A DNA stretch of 64,000 nucleotides from an uncultured Selenomonadales bacterium (GTDB lineage: Bacteria > Bacillota > Negativicutes > Selenomonadales > Selenomonadaceae): positions 1 to 64,000 of the forward strand of contig CAMJMR010000003.1 in NCBI GenBank assembly GCA_946407095.1. The letters are read 5' to 3'. Each line of letters begins with the position of its first letter. Positions within the stretch are counted from its first letter, which is position 1. Below, piece by piece: positions 49,729-58,391 of the stretch. Under the pieces are notes generated by a model. The model had not been told where the DNA came from and searched no databases. It saw nothing but the letters and a program-made list of their open reading frames with translations. The position numbers and the translations under genes were made by a program.

Positions 49729-50510
49729 CAGTTAATCGCCTCCGCTCCAAGGTAGGCTCGAATGACTTCGGGGTTGTTCTGAATTTCGGCGGGCGTGCCG
49801 TCAGCGATAATCATGCCGTATTCCAAAACGTAAATCCGCTCGCATATGCCCATGACAAGGCTCATGTCGTGTTCGATTAAAAGCACCGTCAAGCCGAACT
49901 GCTTGCGAATCCAGCGAATCATTTCCATAAGCTCCTGCGTCTCTTGAGGATTCATGCCGGCGGCGGGCTCGTCCAAAAGCAAAAGCTTGGGCTTGGCGGC
50001 AAGCGCGCGCGCTATCTCCAATCGACGCTGTGCACCGTAAGGAAGATTTTTCGCGACCTCGTAGGCGTGCTCGTCCAGCTTGAAAATTTTCAGCAGGTTA
50101 AGCGCGTCGTCAGTGATAGATTTCTCCTCGCCGAAGTAGCGACCCATACGCAAGACAGTTTCCAGCAAGCCGTACTTAACGTGGCAGTGGTAAGCGATTT
50201 TGACGTTGTCCAAGACGCTAAGCTCGCTGAAAAGGCGAATGTTTTGGAAGGTGCGCGCAATGCCCCGCGTCGTAATTTCGTAAGGCTTGAGTCCGACCAA
50301 TGATTTGCCGTCGAAGGTAATTTCGCCCGTCGTGGGCTTGTAGACGCCTGTTATCAAGTTGAACGCCGTCGTCTTGCCCGCGCCGTTCGGTCCGATTAAT
50401 CCGATAAGCTCGCCCCTGTCAATGTAAATGTTGAAGTCCGAAACCGCCTTGAGTCCGCCGAAGACCTCCGACACGTCGACCGTTTCAAGCAAATGTTTAT
50501 TGTCCGCCAA
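49728..50510 (-). CDS. livG: Branched-chain amino acid ABC transporter ATPase LivG
   Basis: A LivG-type ABC ATPase of about 260 aa: FGGLKAVSDF, Walker A GPNGAGKTTAFNL, TFQNIRLF (Q-loop), signature LPYGAQRRLEIARAL, Walker B LLLDEPAAGMNP and the LivG-typical VLLIEHDMSLVMGICERIYVLEYG. The start is uncertain. TTG 50510 (ADNKHLLETVDVSEVFGG) after GGGAGG is preferred to TTG 50546, and either overlaps the small upstream ORF. The stop overlaps the acetyltransferase start. Confidence 0.93.
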   Translation of the reverse strand: MADNKHLLETVDVSEVFGGLKAVSDFNIYIDRGELIGLIGPNGAGKTTAFNLITGVYKPTTGEITFDGKSLVGLKPYEITTRGIARTFQNIRLFSELSVLDNVKIAYHCHVKYGLLETVLRMGRYFGEEKSITDDALNLLKIFKLDEHAYEVAKNLPYGAQRRLEIARALAAKPKLLLLDEPAAGMNPQETQELMEMIRWIRKQFGLTVLLIEHDMSLVMGICERIYVLEYGMIIADGTPAEIQNNPEVIRAYLGAEAIN

Positions 50511-50718
50511 CTTTCGCGTCGCCTCCCTCGCCGACAAGATTTTCAACTTCCTCCATCAACGCCAAATCTTCCTCGACTCGCTCAATCAATCGCTCCTGCC
50601 GATTCGTATCGACGTTAAGCAACTCGCAAACGTTTTCTAAAATCTTCAAGACCGTCGCCGCCTTGTCATCGGGAATGCTCGCGATTAGGGCGATAGCCTC
50701 CAACTTAGCCTTCGTCAC
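50497..50718 (-). CDS. Small 73-aa helical protein inside the liv operon
   Basis: A short acidic, helical protein (MTKAKLEAIALIASIPDDKA then TVLKILENVCELL) fitted between livM (four-base overlap) and livG (14-base overlap). The pattern resembles small antitoxin-like proteins common in Firmicutes. No partner toxin is visible. It could equally be a translational coupler for livG. Confidence 0.6.
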   Translation of the reverse strand: MTKAKLEAIALIASIPDDKAATVLKILENVCELLNVDTNRQERLIERVEEDLALMEEVENLVGEGGDAKVGGQ

Positions 50719-51680
50719 GTTGTAGCCTCCTTTGCGCCCGAAAGTCTGTCAAGAAGTTTTTTAATCGGTTTGACGTTAGTCAGCTCCATGTAGCCGAACA
50801 AACCTTGCGGGCGATAGAACATCATCAAAATCAGTGCCAGGGCGTAGATAATCATGCGGGCTTCGGGGAAGGACGCCAACGCCGCCGATATGAACGTCAC
50901 GACGAACGCGCCCGCGATTGAGCCGGTGATTGAGCCCATGCCGCCCATGACGACCATTATCAGATAGTTGAACGACGACAGGAAAGTGAACGACGTCGGG
51001 CTTATCAGATAGAACTGGTGCGCGAACAAGCCGCCCGCCACTCCCGCGAACGCCGCTCCCAACGTGAACGCCATGACTTTGTATTTCGTCGTGTTGACGC
51101 CCATTGCCTCCGCCGCTATTTCGTTTTCGCGTATCGCTATGCACGCCCGCCCGTGCGATGAGTTCACGAAGTTTTTGATAAAGAACAGCGTCACGAGCAT
51201 CACGAAGAAAACCCATGTGAAGTTCGTCAAATGCGGAATGCCCTTGAAGCCCGCCGCGCCGCCGACGTAGTCAATGTTCATTATGACGATTCGGATTATT
51301 TCTCCGAGCCCCAACGTCGCAATGGCCAAATAGTCTCCGCGCAGGCGCAAGGTAGGCAAGCCGATTAGAAAGCCCAAACAGCCCGCCGCTATCGCTCCGA
51401 GGATCAAGGCGGCAATCAGCGGCAAGCCGAACTTGACCGTCGCAACGACCCCGACGTAAGCGCCGACCGCCATAAAGCCCGCGTGCCCCAATGAAAATTG
51501 TCCCGTGTAGCCGTTAATCAAGTTCAGGCTCACCGACATGATTATGTTGACGCAGATTAAAATGATGTTCAGCTCCCAAAACGAGCCGATAACTTTCGCG
51601 CTGATCATTGCTTGCAATGCGCCGTAAAGCACCAGTCCGAAGACGAGCATTATTAAATCGCGTTTCCTTGCCGAGTTCAT
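50715..51680 (-). CDS. livM: Branched-chain amino acid ABC permease LivM
   Basis: A 321-aa membrane permease with 8-10 hydrophobic helices and the LivM hallmarks: NLINGYTGQFSLGHAGFMAVGAYVG near residue 50 and RLRGDYLAIATLGLGEIIRI, with the EAA-like ENEIAAEAMGVNTTKYKVMAF loop near 200. It forms the translocation pore with LivH. ATG 51680 (MNSARKRDLIM) is used instead of the upstream track start. Confidence 0.93.
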   Translation of the reverse strand: MNSARKRDLIMLVFGLVLYGALQAMISAKVIGSFWELNIILICVNIIMSVSLNLINGYTGQFSLGHAGFMAVGAYVGVVATVKFGLPLIAALILGAIAAGCLGFLIGLPTLRLRGDYLAIATLGLGEIIRIVIMNIDYVGGAAGFKGIPHLTNFTWVFFVMLVTLFFIKNFVNSSHGRACIAIRENEIAAEAMGVNTTKYKVMAFTLGAAFAGVAGGLFAHQFYLISPTSFTFLSSFNYLIMVVMGGMGSITGSIAGAFVVTFISAALASFPEARMIIYALALILMMFYRPQGLFGYMELTNVKPIKKLLDRLSGAKEATT

Positions 51681-51684
51681 ATCG

Positions 51685-52572
51685 TCACACCTTTTCGTTA
51701 GTGTTCTTGCCGAAGAGACCGCTGGGCTTGACAAGCAAAACCAAAATCAAAATCGCGAAGGCAGCGGCATCTCTGAAGGTGGACGACAAAAAGCCCGCGA
51801 CTAATGCCTCAACGACGCCCAAAACTATGCCGCCGACCACTGCGCCGGGCAAAATTCCTATGCCGCCCAAAACCGCCGCCACGAATGCCTTCAAGCCCGG
51901 CATAATGCCCATAAGCGGGTCAATCGTGTTGTAGTAGACGCCTACCAAGACGCCCGCCGCCGCCGCCAACGCCGAGCCTATGCAGAACGTCATCGAAATG
52001 ACTCTGTCGGAATCGACGCCCATGAGCTGCGCGGTCTCCGTGTCAAAGCTTGCCGCACGCATCGCCTTGCCGAGTTTCGTTTTCTGGACAATGTAAGTCA
52101 AAATCGCCATAAGCACGATTGTTATTCCGAGAATCAGCAGCTGTTGCCCGTTGATAATGAAGCCGCCGAGGTTGAATGAAATGTTGGGCATGACTTCGGG
52201 GAAAGTGCGCGGCGTCGGCGTCACGAAGTACATGCTGGTGTACTCCAGGAAAAACGACACGCCTATCGCCGTTATCAAAAGCGAAATGCGCGGCGCATGA
52301 CGCAACGGCTTGTAGGCGATTCGCTCGACCAACATGCCCAAGACCGCCGTCAATGCCATTGAGATTAAGAGCGCAGGGAAAATCGGCAGGTGGCCTATCG
52401 TGACTGCCGCGAAGCCGATATACGCGCCGACCATGTAAACGTCGCCGTGCGCGAAGTTTATCAACTTTATGATGCCGTAAATCATCGTGTAGCCCAAGGC
52501 AATCAGCGCGTAGATACTGCCCAGGCTCACGCCGTTTATCAACTGCTGAACGAGTTGATGCGCAAAGTCCAT
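51685..52572 (-). CDS. livH: Branched-chain amino acid ABC permease LivH
   Basis: A 295-aa permease. The LivH start MDFAHQLVQQLINGVSLGSIY, then the block ALIALGYTMIYGIIKLINFAHGD, is diagnostic. Later AASFDTETAQLMGVDSDRVI is the cytoplasmic coupling loop. GGAGG precedes the ATG. It is followed four bases later by livM. Confidence 0.94.
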   Translation of the reverse strand: MDFAHQLVQQLINGVSLGSIYALIALGYTMIYGIIKLINFAHGDVYMVGAYIGFAAVTIGHLPIFPALLISMALTAVLGMLVERIAYKPLRHAPRISLLITAIGVSFFLEYTSMYFVTPTPRTFPEVMPNISFNLGGFIINGQQLLILGITIVLMAILTYIVQKTKLGKAMRAASFDTETAQLMGVDSDRVISMTFCIGSALAAAAGVLVGVYYNTIDPLMGIMPGLKAFVAAVLGGIGILPGAVVGGIVLGVVEALVAGFLSSTFRDAAAFAILILVLLVKPSGLFGKNTNEKV

Positions 52573-52645
52573 AAAAAAACCTCCCTGAAAAAATTTTCAA
52601 GGAGAATTTTAACGTTTTAGGGCGATATTGTCACGCGTTATTTTT

Positions 52646-53041
52646 TTACAGACATTCCCATTGGTAGTCGAAGATTTTACGGTAAAAGCCGTGGTTGCCG
52701 ACTTCGCCGCCGAAATGCCTGACGCGTTTGTTTGCCCACTGCCGAGTGAATTTTTTGTTGTAAGAGTATTCGACGACGCGCGCCGCCCGACTGAAGTAAA
52801 ACATTCCGGCAAGACCGCGATAACAGCTGTGGAAGCGGACGTGCCTCAAGTTTTCGTGCCGTTTGCCGTCGTTGAACAGCGATTTGTATGCGCCCAACTT
52901 GCAAGACTTGCCGACAGTGCACAGCCGCCAAATTCGGCGATTTTCCCAATCTTTGCGGCTGTAGGAATTTTGTTTGCGGCGCGGCTTGAGCTGCACGGTT
53001 ACGACTTGCGCAATCGCCTCGTTCAATTCGTCGGGCGTCAT
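52646..53041 (-). CDS. Hypothetical 131-aa basic protein in the liv operon
   Basis: Between livJ and livH on the same strand. Starts MTPDELNEAIAQVVTVQLKP and has a basic, aromatic C-terminal half (GLAGMFYFSRAARVVEYSYN...). Codon choice matches neighbouring genes, but no clear ribosome-binding site precedes the ATG at 53041, so translation may depend on livJ. No family recognised. Confidence 0.5.
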   Translation of the reverse strand: MTPDELNEAIAQVVTVQLKPRRKQNSYSRKDWENRRIWRLCTVGKSCKLGAYKSLFNDGKRHENLRHVRFHSCYRGLAGMFYFSRAARVVEYSYNKKFTRQWANKRVRHFGGEVGNHGFYRKIFDYQWECL

Positions 53042-53060
53042 TTCGATAAGCAACGATTAA

Positions 53061-54266
53061 TTATTTTTCGGCTTCGGGAGAAACGGGCGCGATTTTCGTG
53101 CGGAGTTCGCGCACGCCGTTTTTGGTCTCGATGACGACGATGCCTTTAATCGGGTTGTGCGTCGCGGCGTCCATTGTGATTTTGCCCGTGCCGACTTGCA
53201 AATCGGTTATGGCTTCGATGTTGTCGCGAATCTTTTGGGAATCGTTGCCGCCCTTTTCAATCGCATTGACGAGCATTTTGCCCGCGTCGTAACCCAGAGC
53301 CGCGAAGACGTTCGGGTCGTTGTTGTATTCTGCCTTGTAAGCTTTGATGAAGGGTTGAACTTCCGCGTCGCCTTCAAAGTAGTGCGTGCAGAAGAAAGTA
53401 TTGTTGAGCGCGTCTTTGCCGGCTATGTCGGTAACTTTGCTGTCGTCCCAACCGTCGGTGCCCAAAATCGCGGCGTTTATGCCGAGCTCGCGAGCCTGCT
53501 TGACGATTTTGCCGACTTCCTCATAGTAAGCGGGGACAAAGATGACATCGGCGTTGGCGGTCTGAATTTTGGTCAACGCGGCCTTGAAGTCTTGGTCTTT
53601 GGCAAGGAAGGCCTCCTCCATGACGACCGTGCCGCCGTCGGCCTCGAAATGTTCCTTGAAGATTTTGCCCAAGCTCTTGGAATAGTCGGAGCTGGAATCA
53701 AGGTAAAGGACGGCAGTGTTCGCCATCAAGTCTTTGCGCGCGAATTGAGCCATGACTTCGCTCTGTTGCGGGTCAATGAAGCAACTGCGGAAGACGTAGG
53801 GCTTGACTTTGCCGTTCTCGACAGTGACGTCGGGATTTGTCGCGGCGGGCGCGATAATCGGAACCATGCTGTCAGTCGCCACTTGCGATTCGGCAATGAC
53901 GTTGGCTGTGACGGCAGGACCTACCAGCGCAACGACTTTGTCGTCGGAAATGAGTTTCGTCGCGGCGTTGACGGATTCGGCCGCCTCGGATTTGGCATCA
54001 GCCTCGACGATTTTGATTTTCTTGCCGCCGATGCCGCCCGCGTCGTTGACTTCCTTAATCGCAAGCTTGAGCCCGTTGTTGGCGTTGGCACCGTATTGCG
54101 CATGGTTGCCCGTCAGCTCGAAGTTCGCGCCGACAACAATTTCGTCGCCCGCAGCTTTTTCGCCGCCGCCGCCCGATTGTTCGCCGCAGCCCGTGAACAA
54201 TGCGCTCGCCAAAATCCCGCAAGCAATCATCGACGCCAATCTGAATTTCTTTTTAGAGAAGAACAA
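53061..54266 (-). CDS. livJ: Branched-chain amino acid-binding lipoprotein LivJ/LivK
   Basis: A 401-aa type I periplasmic-binding-fold lipoprotein (lipobox ASALFTGC near residue 27, Gly-rich linker, then IVVGANFELTGNHAQYGANANNGL). The family's KIVEADAKSEAAESVNAATKLI and VALVGPAVTANVIA blocks carry the ligand-binding Ser/Thr region. It delivers Leu/Ile/Val or related amino acids to LivHMGF. TTG start nine bases after GGAGG. First gene of the operon with a good promoter. Confidence 0.94.
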   Translation of the reverse strand: MFFSKKKFRLASMIACGILASALFTGCGEQSGGGGEKAAGDEIVVGANFELTGNHAQYGANANNGLKLAIKEVNDAGGIGGKKIKIVEADAKSEAAESVNAATKLISDDKVVALVGPAVTANVIAESQVATDSMVPIIAPAATNPDVTVENGKVKPYVFRSCFIDPQQSEVMAQFARKDLMANTAVLYLDSSSDYSKSLGKIFKEHFEADGGTVVMEEAFLAKDQDFKAALTKIQTANADVIFVPAYYEEVGKIVKQARELGINAAILGTDGWDDSKVTDIAGKDALNNTFFCTHYFEGDAEVQPFIKAYKAEYNNDPNVFAALGYDAGKMLVNAIEKGGNDSQKIRDNIEAITDLQVGTGKITMDAATHNPIKGIVVIETKNGVRELRTKIAPVSPEAEK

Positions 54267-54315
54267 ACTACTCGACCTCCAAAAAAATTTTTGTAACCTT
54301 GGGAACTTCGGCGCA

Positions 54316-54344
54316 AGTATATTTTAACGGGCGGCTTTCGTCAA
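54316..54344 (-). promoter_or_regulatory. Promoter of the liv operon
   Basis: Minus-strand TTGACG (54344-54339) and TATACT (54321-54316) are spaced by 17 bases, about 50 bases upstream of livJ. Confidence 0.7.
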
Positions 54345-54359
54345 GATTTTTTTCCGCGC

Positions 54360-54650
54360 AGGGAACCCTTTCGTTTGTTAAGCAAAAGGGCTCAAAGTCA
54401 ACTGTCGCGGCGGCGGGCGTGTCCCTTCGATTCAGTCAATCAATAATTTTTATATTTAGTATCAACTTTCTTTTGCTTGCCCAAAAGAAAGTAGCAAAGA
54501 AAAAGGCCCCTCGCAGGGGCGTTAAGTTGTCGTGGACGAAACGTTATGCCAAGCCGAAGCCGCTTGTGCCGGCAAAGAAACATCCCTGTTTCTGTTTCTG
54601 TTGCCGGCGGCCGTCATCCGTGACGGCCTCAAGTTACGCGGCTCGTCTGT
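54360..54650 (+). repeat. Dispersed composite repeat, copy 4
   Basis: Contains the perfect 11-bp hairpin ACTTTCTTTTG/CAAAAGAAAGT (54465-54492), GCCCCTCGCAGGGGC (54506-54520), and a GGCGGCCGTCATCCGTGACG end. It matches copies at 1,560 and 27,830. No gene is supported in 54,345-54,653. The track ORF here is read from the repeat. Confidence 0.75.
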
Positions 54651-54653
54651 TCT

Positions 54654-55655
54654 TTAAGCTTTTCTGAAGGCGGAGGCAGGTTGTCTGCAACGCGGACAAA
54701 CGGCAGGCGGCTCGTCGCCGAAATGTTCGTAGCCGCAAACACTGCAGACCCATTTCGTGCCCGTCGCCTTGGGAGCCTCGGCTTGTTCCTCGACGGCGGG
54801 CGCGTCCTCAACGTCGGGAAGTTTCATAATTTTTTGCGCGTCAAGATTCTCGTAGCCGTAGGGCGTGTGCGTCGACAGGTAAACGGTCGGATTCGCTTTG
54901 ATGAAGGCGCGGACACGATTCAAGGTGTCGCGGGCGGCGGGCAAGTCCTCAAACACGACGGACAGTTTGTTTTCAAGCAAAGCCTCGTCGGTATAGGTTA
55001 CGTCGCCGTGAATCAGATAGAATTTGTCGCCGTCCTCGACTATGACGATGCTGTTGCCCTTGGTGTGCCCCGGCGCGAAGATGTAATAGACGCCGTCGGC
55101 GATTTTCTGGCAGGCGTCGAAGTTTTTGTACGCGCCGTCGGTGAAGTCGGTGCGGACAACGTTATCGCCCGTCAAATTCATGTCGTCGGCCTCGACGCGT
55201 GAAATGTAAATCTTGGCGTTCGGGAAGTGGCGCAGTTCGCCCGTATGGTCGGGGTGCTTGTGCGTGATGAGAATCTTCGACACATGCGCGGGCTCGTAGC
55301 CTGCCGCACGGAGCGCGTCGACGTAATCGGCAACCTTGTCGCCGAAGGTTATCACGGAGTCTTTCGTCACAGGAATGGTTTCCTCGGCGGGGAAGCCCGT
55401 GTCGACCAAGATAATTTCATTGCCCGTGTCGATAACGAAATTTTGCAGGCTGGAACGAAGTTTTTCTTCCTTAATCGCGCCTTCGGGCAAGCCGCCGCCG
55501 CACGCGAACGACTTCATCATGTAGCCGCCGTCGAAGAGCTTTACCGCAGAAATTTTCATGCCAAGAGACCTCCTCGCCTCAACAAAGTTTTGACCGTCAA
55601 GCATGAGACCAATCGTCGCAATGCCCGTCGTTTTAATAAAATCTCGTCGATTCAT
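54654..55655 (-). CDS. Tat-exported MBL-fold hydrolase with C-terminal rubredoxin domain
   Basis: A 333-aa protein: twin-arginine signal MNRRDFIKTTGIATIGLML, MBL domain (about 50-270; LITHKHPDHTGEL metal site, APGHTKGNSIV, LIHGDVTYTDEAL) and a rubredoxin-like domain at the end (WVCSVCGYEHFGDEPPAVCP then RC, about 297-322). The combination recalls flavodiiron/rubredoxin redox partners, but no flavodoxin domain is present. It overlaps the rubrerythrin fusion gene (ATGA), supporting a joint oxidative-stress role. Confidence 0.88.
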   Translation of the reverse strand: MNRRDFIKTTGIATIGLMLDGQNFVEARRSLGMKISAVKLFDGGYMMKSFACGGGLPEGAIKEEKLRSSLQNFVIDTGNEIILVDTGFPAEETIPVTKDSVITFGDKVADYVDALRAAGYEPAHVSKILITHKHPDHTGELRHFPNAKIYISRVEADDMNLTGDNVVRTDFTDGAYKNFDACQKIADGVYYIFAPGHTKGNSIVIVEDGDKFYLIHGDVTYTDEALLENKLSVVFEDLPAARDTLNRVRAFIKANPTVYLSTHTPYGYENLDAQKIMKLPDVEDAPAVEEQAEAPKATGTKWVCSVCGYEHFGDEPPAVCPRCRQPASAFRKA

Positions 55656-56656
55656 GACGCTTTTTCCTTAAACACGGACGCGGGCTGACCGCAAATCGGG
55701 CAAACATCGGGCGGCGCGTCGCCTGTGCATTCGTAGCCGCAAACACTGCAGACAAAAGTTTTCGGTGCGGGCTTTTCCTTGAAGACCGACGCAGGCTGAC
55801 CGCACACGGGGCAAGCTTCGGGCGGCGCGTCTCCAACGTGTTCGTAGCCGCAAACGCCGCAAATCCACTTCTTGCCGCTCTTGACGGCATCTTTGGGCGC
55901 GTACTTGGCAATCAGCTCGTCGATGACGACGCCGTGATGCCATTCCTGCTCGGCAAAGACTTCCATCTCGTCCGCCGCCTTCGTCAAGCCCGCCGCGCGA
56001 ACCATATCAGCCAGCCCTTTGATTTTCGTCTTGCCGGCGTATTCGGCCTTGGCGACGCCCGCAACGAATTGCCAAAAGTCTTTCGGGACTTTGCCGCTAA
56101 GCACGGCGTAAAAGCCCGAGTGAACGGCCTCCTGATTCGCCGACTCGATGAAGGTGTTCGCAACCGCGTTGAGACCCTGTTCTTTGGCAAGGCGGGCAAG
56201 CGCGTAGTACATCATGACGCCGTTGGCCTCGCCCTGCGCCAATGTTGTCGTAGCGGCTTCAAGGTCGGTGCCCTTCGTCAAGCCGTGAAGGCTTTCGGTC
56301 GTCTTGGCGGAGGAGCTGCGGTCGATTTTCGGATAGTCGAACGCGTAGCCCACGCCGAAATGAATCACCCATTCGGGCTTTTCGGGAATCGGAATCCAGT
56401 AGCCGTAAGCCTTGCCGAATGCGCCCTCGTAGGTGCAGAATTGCGCCTCGCCCGTGTCGACTGCCTTATCGCACTGGCAGCCCTTGTGGTTTTCGGGCTT
56501 GCCGATTGTCGAACACTTAATGCCCGGCGCAAGTCCGAACTCGGCGGCCTTCTTGTTGACGGCGACAATTTCGCGGCTCTTCTGCGTTATCGTCACGGCT
56601 TCGGGGAAGTTGTCCCACATAAGATGGAAGGCTTGGATAATTTCTTCGTTGCTCAC
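55652..56656 (-). CDS. PAS-like / rubrerythrin / double rubredoxin fusion protein
   Basis: A 334-aa protein: N-terminal PAS-like domain (about 1-110; DNFPEAVTITQKSREIVAVN with CQCDK Cys pair), a rubrerythrin-type four-helix diiron domain (about 125-255; EANGVMMYYALARL, ESANQEAVHSGFY, FAEQEWHHGVVIDELI supply Glu/His ligands) and two rubredoxin domains (CGVCGYEHVGDAPPEACPVC and CSVCGYECTGDAPPDVCPIC). Rubrerythrins reduce peroxide in anaerobes. GTG 56656 after GGGAG is the likely start. Confidence 0.9.
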   Translation of the reverse strand: MSNEEIIQAFHLMWDNFPEAVTITQKSREIVAVNKKAAEFGLAPGIKCSTIGKPENHKGCQCDKAVDTGEAQFCTYEGAFGKAYGYWIPIPEKPEWVIHFGVGYAFDYPKIDRSSSAKTTESLHGLTKGTDLEAATTTLAQGEANGVMMYYALARLAKEQGLNAVANTFIESANQEAVHSGFYAVLSGKVPKDFWQFVAGVAKAEYAGKTKIKGLADMVRAAGLTKAADEMEVFAEQEWHHGVVIDELIAKYAPKDAVKSGKKWICGVCGYEHVGDAPPEACPVCGQPASVFKEKPAPKTFVCSVCGYECTGDAPPDVCPICGQPASVFKEKAS

Positions 56657-56781
56657 ACGAATCACTCCCTAAAACAAAATACGCATAAAGAATAACCCGC
56701 GCAGATTTTTTCCGCAACGAGCTTGACTAAAATTTTTATGGCTCGACGATATTATAAAGCGCGGTGAAAAAATTTCCGCCC

Positions 56782-58185
56782 TCAGTCTTGTCCCTTCCTT
56801 GAGCGATAAAAGTAGTAGCCCATGACCGTCCAAACCAGCAGGAAGAAATAAGACTCTCTGCCCAAGGAAATGTTGAAGTACGGAATGGGAACCAGCAACA
56901 AAATCGCGAAAAGCACGGCGAAGGCAAAGCCCAAAAGCCCCGTGACTTTAACAATCGTGTCGTCGTTGTCCGTGGCGTATTTGTAGGCGACGAGCGAAGT
57001 ATAAGCGTAGCCGACGGCTGCACCCAAGGACGCCATGTCGACAATCCAACCCAAGACCGTCCTGCCCATGAACGGCGCAATCACCGAGACCGCTAAGATA
57101 AACAGAATCGCATTCCGTGGCGTCTTGTATTTTTCGTGCAGTTCGCTGAAGACGGCGGGTATTACGTTATCGCGCGCCATAGCGAATATCAAGCGGCTGG
57201 TTGCCATGTAGAAGCCGAGCAAGCCCGAAAGAATCGCCGCTATGACCGAAACGCTCAAGGCAATCAAGCCCGCTTGACCCAAAAGCAAATACGTCGAATA
57301 GAATGTCGGCAACGTCATCAAGCCCGAAGCCGTCTTGGAAGCCGCTATGTAAGCGACCCAATTATCGAAGCCCGACGGCAAAATCGCGATGGTTATCATG
57401 TTCAAAGCGACGTAAGCAGCCGAGCCGAACAGTATCGCTATAATCATTATGAAGAGGCTCCGCGCAGGCGAAAAGTTGAATTCCTCTGCCGCTTGCGGAA
57501 TGGTGTCGAAGCCGACGAACGCCCACGGCGATATCGCCAAAATCGAAAGTATGGCGACAAGATGATTGTCGATATTGGGCGGGAAGCCGGGCGAGAAATT
57601 CGCCCACGATGTTTGCGGATTTAAAATCGCCGCGACGGAGACAACGGCTATGCCGCCGACCAGGCACATTACCAACAGCGTTTGAAATTTTCCCGTGACG
57701 CTGACGCCTCTTATGCTGAGCCACGCGAAAAGACAAAGTGCCGTCAATGCCAAAAGCACTTCGCCCATGTAAACGTCATAGCCCGCTATCGTGTAGTGGA
57801 AGCCGAATTGAAAATCAAAAAAGTTGTGCAGAACCGTGCGGAAAATCAGAGCCAAAGCCGTGGCGTTCAGCGGCACTATCGACAGGTAGCACAGCATAAG
57901 GAACCACGAGCAGATGAACGCGTTTTTCTGCCCGAATATGGCGTTGACGTAAATGAATTCGCCGCCCGCGACGGGATAGCGCTTTATCATGTAGTAGTAA
58001 TTTATTGAAATGATAATCAGGATGACGGCGGCGGCAAGCATGGCAAGAGCCATACCCAATGGACCGGCTTTGACCAAAAAGATTTCGCCGGGCATGATGA
58101 AAGCTCCCCAGCCGATTATGCAACCAAATGCCAATGCCCAAACGTTCAGCGGCGACAACTGCTTCTTTAAACCCTTATCGGACAA
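56782..58185 (-). CDS. APC-superfamily amino acid permease
   Basis: A 467-aa polytopic transporter with about 12 hydrophobic helices. The APC start LSPLNVWALAFGCIIGWGAF with the unwound GWG motif in TM1, and AISPWAFVGFDTIPQAAEEF in TM6, is conserved. Substrate unknown (amino acid or polyamine). TTG start eight bases after AGGAGG, promoter upstream. Monocistronic. Confidence 0.9.
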   Translation of the reverse strand: MSDKGLKKQLSPLNVWALAFGCIIGWGAFIMPGEIFLVKAGPLGMALAMLAAAVILIIISINYYYMIKRYPVAGGEFIYVNAIFGQKNAFICSWFLMLCYLSIVPLNATALALIFRTVLHNFFDFQFGFHYTIAGYDVYMGEVLLALTALCLFAWLSIRGVSVTGKFQTLLVMCLVGGIAVVSVAAILNPQTSWANFSPGFPPNIDNHLVAILSILAISPWAFVGFDTIPQAAEEFNFSPARSLFIMIIAILFGSAAYVALNMITIAILPSGFDNWVAYIAASKTASGLMTLPTFYSTYLLLGQAGLIALSVSVIAAILSGLLGFYMATSRLIFAMARDNVIPAVFSELHEKYKTPRNAILFILAVSVIAPFMGRTVLGWIVDMASLGAAVGYAYTSLVAYKYATDNDDTIVKVTGLLGFAFAVLFAILLLVPIPYFNISLGRESYFFLLVWTVMGYYFYRSRKGQD

Positions 58186-58238
58186 AACGAAGACCTCCTA
58201 TAGCGAACAAAGCAGTAAAAGTATATCGACAGTTGCGC

Positions 58239-58267
58239 ATTATAAAGCACTTCGACCGCTTAAGCAA
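58239..58267 (-). promoter_or_regulatory. Promoter of the APC permease gene
   Basis: Minus-strand TTGCTT (58267-58262), 17-base spacer, TATAAT (58244-58239), about 55 bases before the start codon. Confidence 0.65.
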
Positions 58268-58391
58268 ATTAAAGCCAAAACTCAAGCGGTTACCCCCGAC
58301 AAATTTGCAAGCGACGCCACGGTTTTCCTTTAACAATTCAGCCGCTGTCTGTACAATTTGCTCGAATCAAAAATTTGGGAGGCTACCAATA

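Noticed and set aside
53157-54296. 379-aa plus-strand ORF opposite livJ
   Set aside because: Shadow of livJ, no domain content.
54299-54667. 122-aa ORF (QKKVAKKKAPRRG...)
   Set aside because: Read from the dispersed repeat copy 4. The same hairpin blocks occur elsewhere without an open frame.
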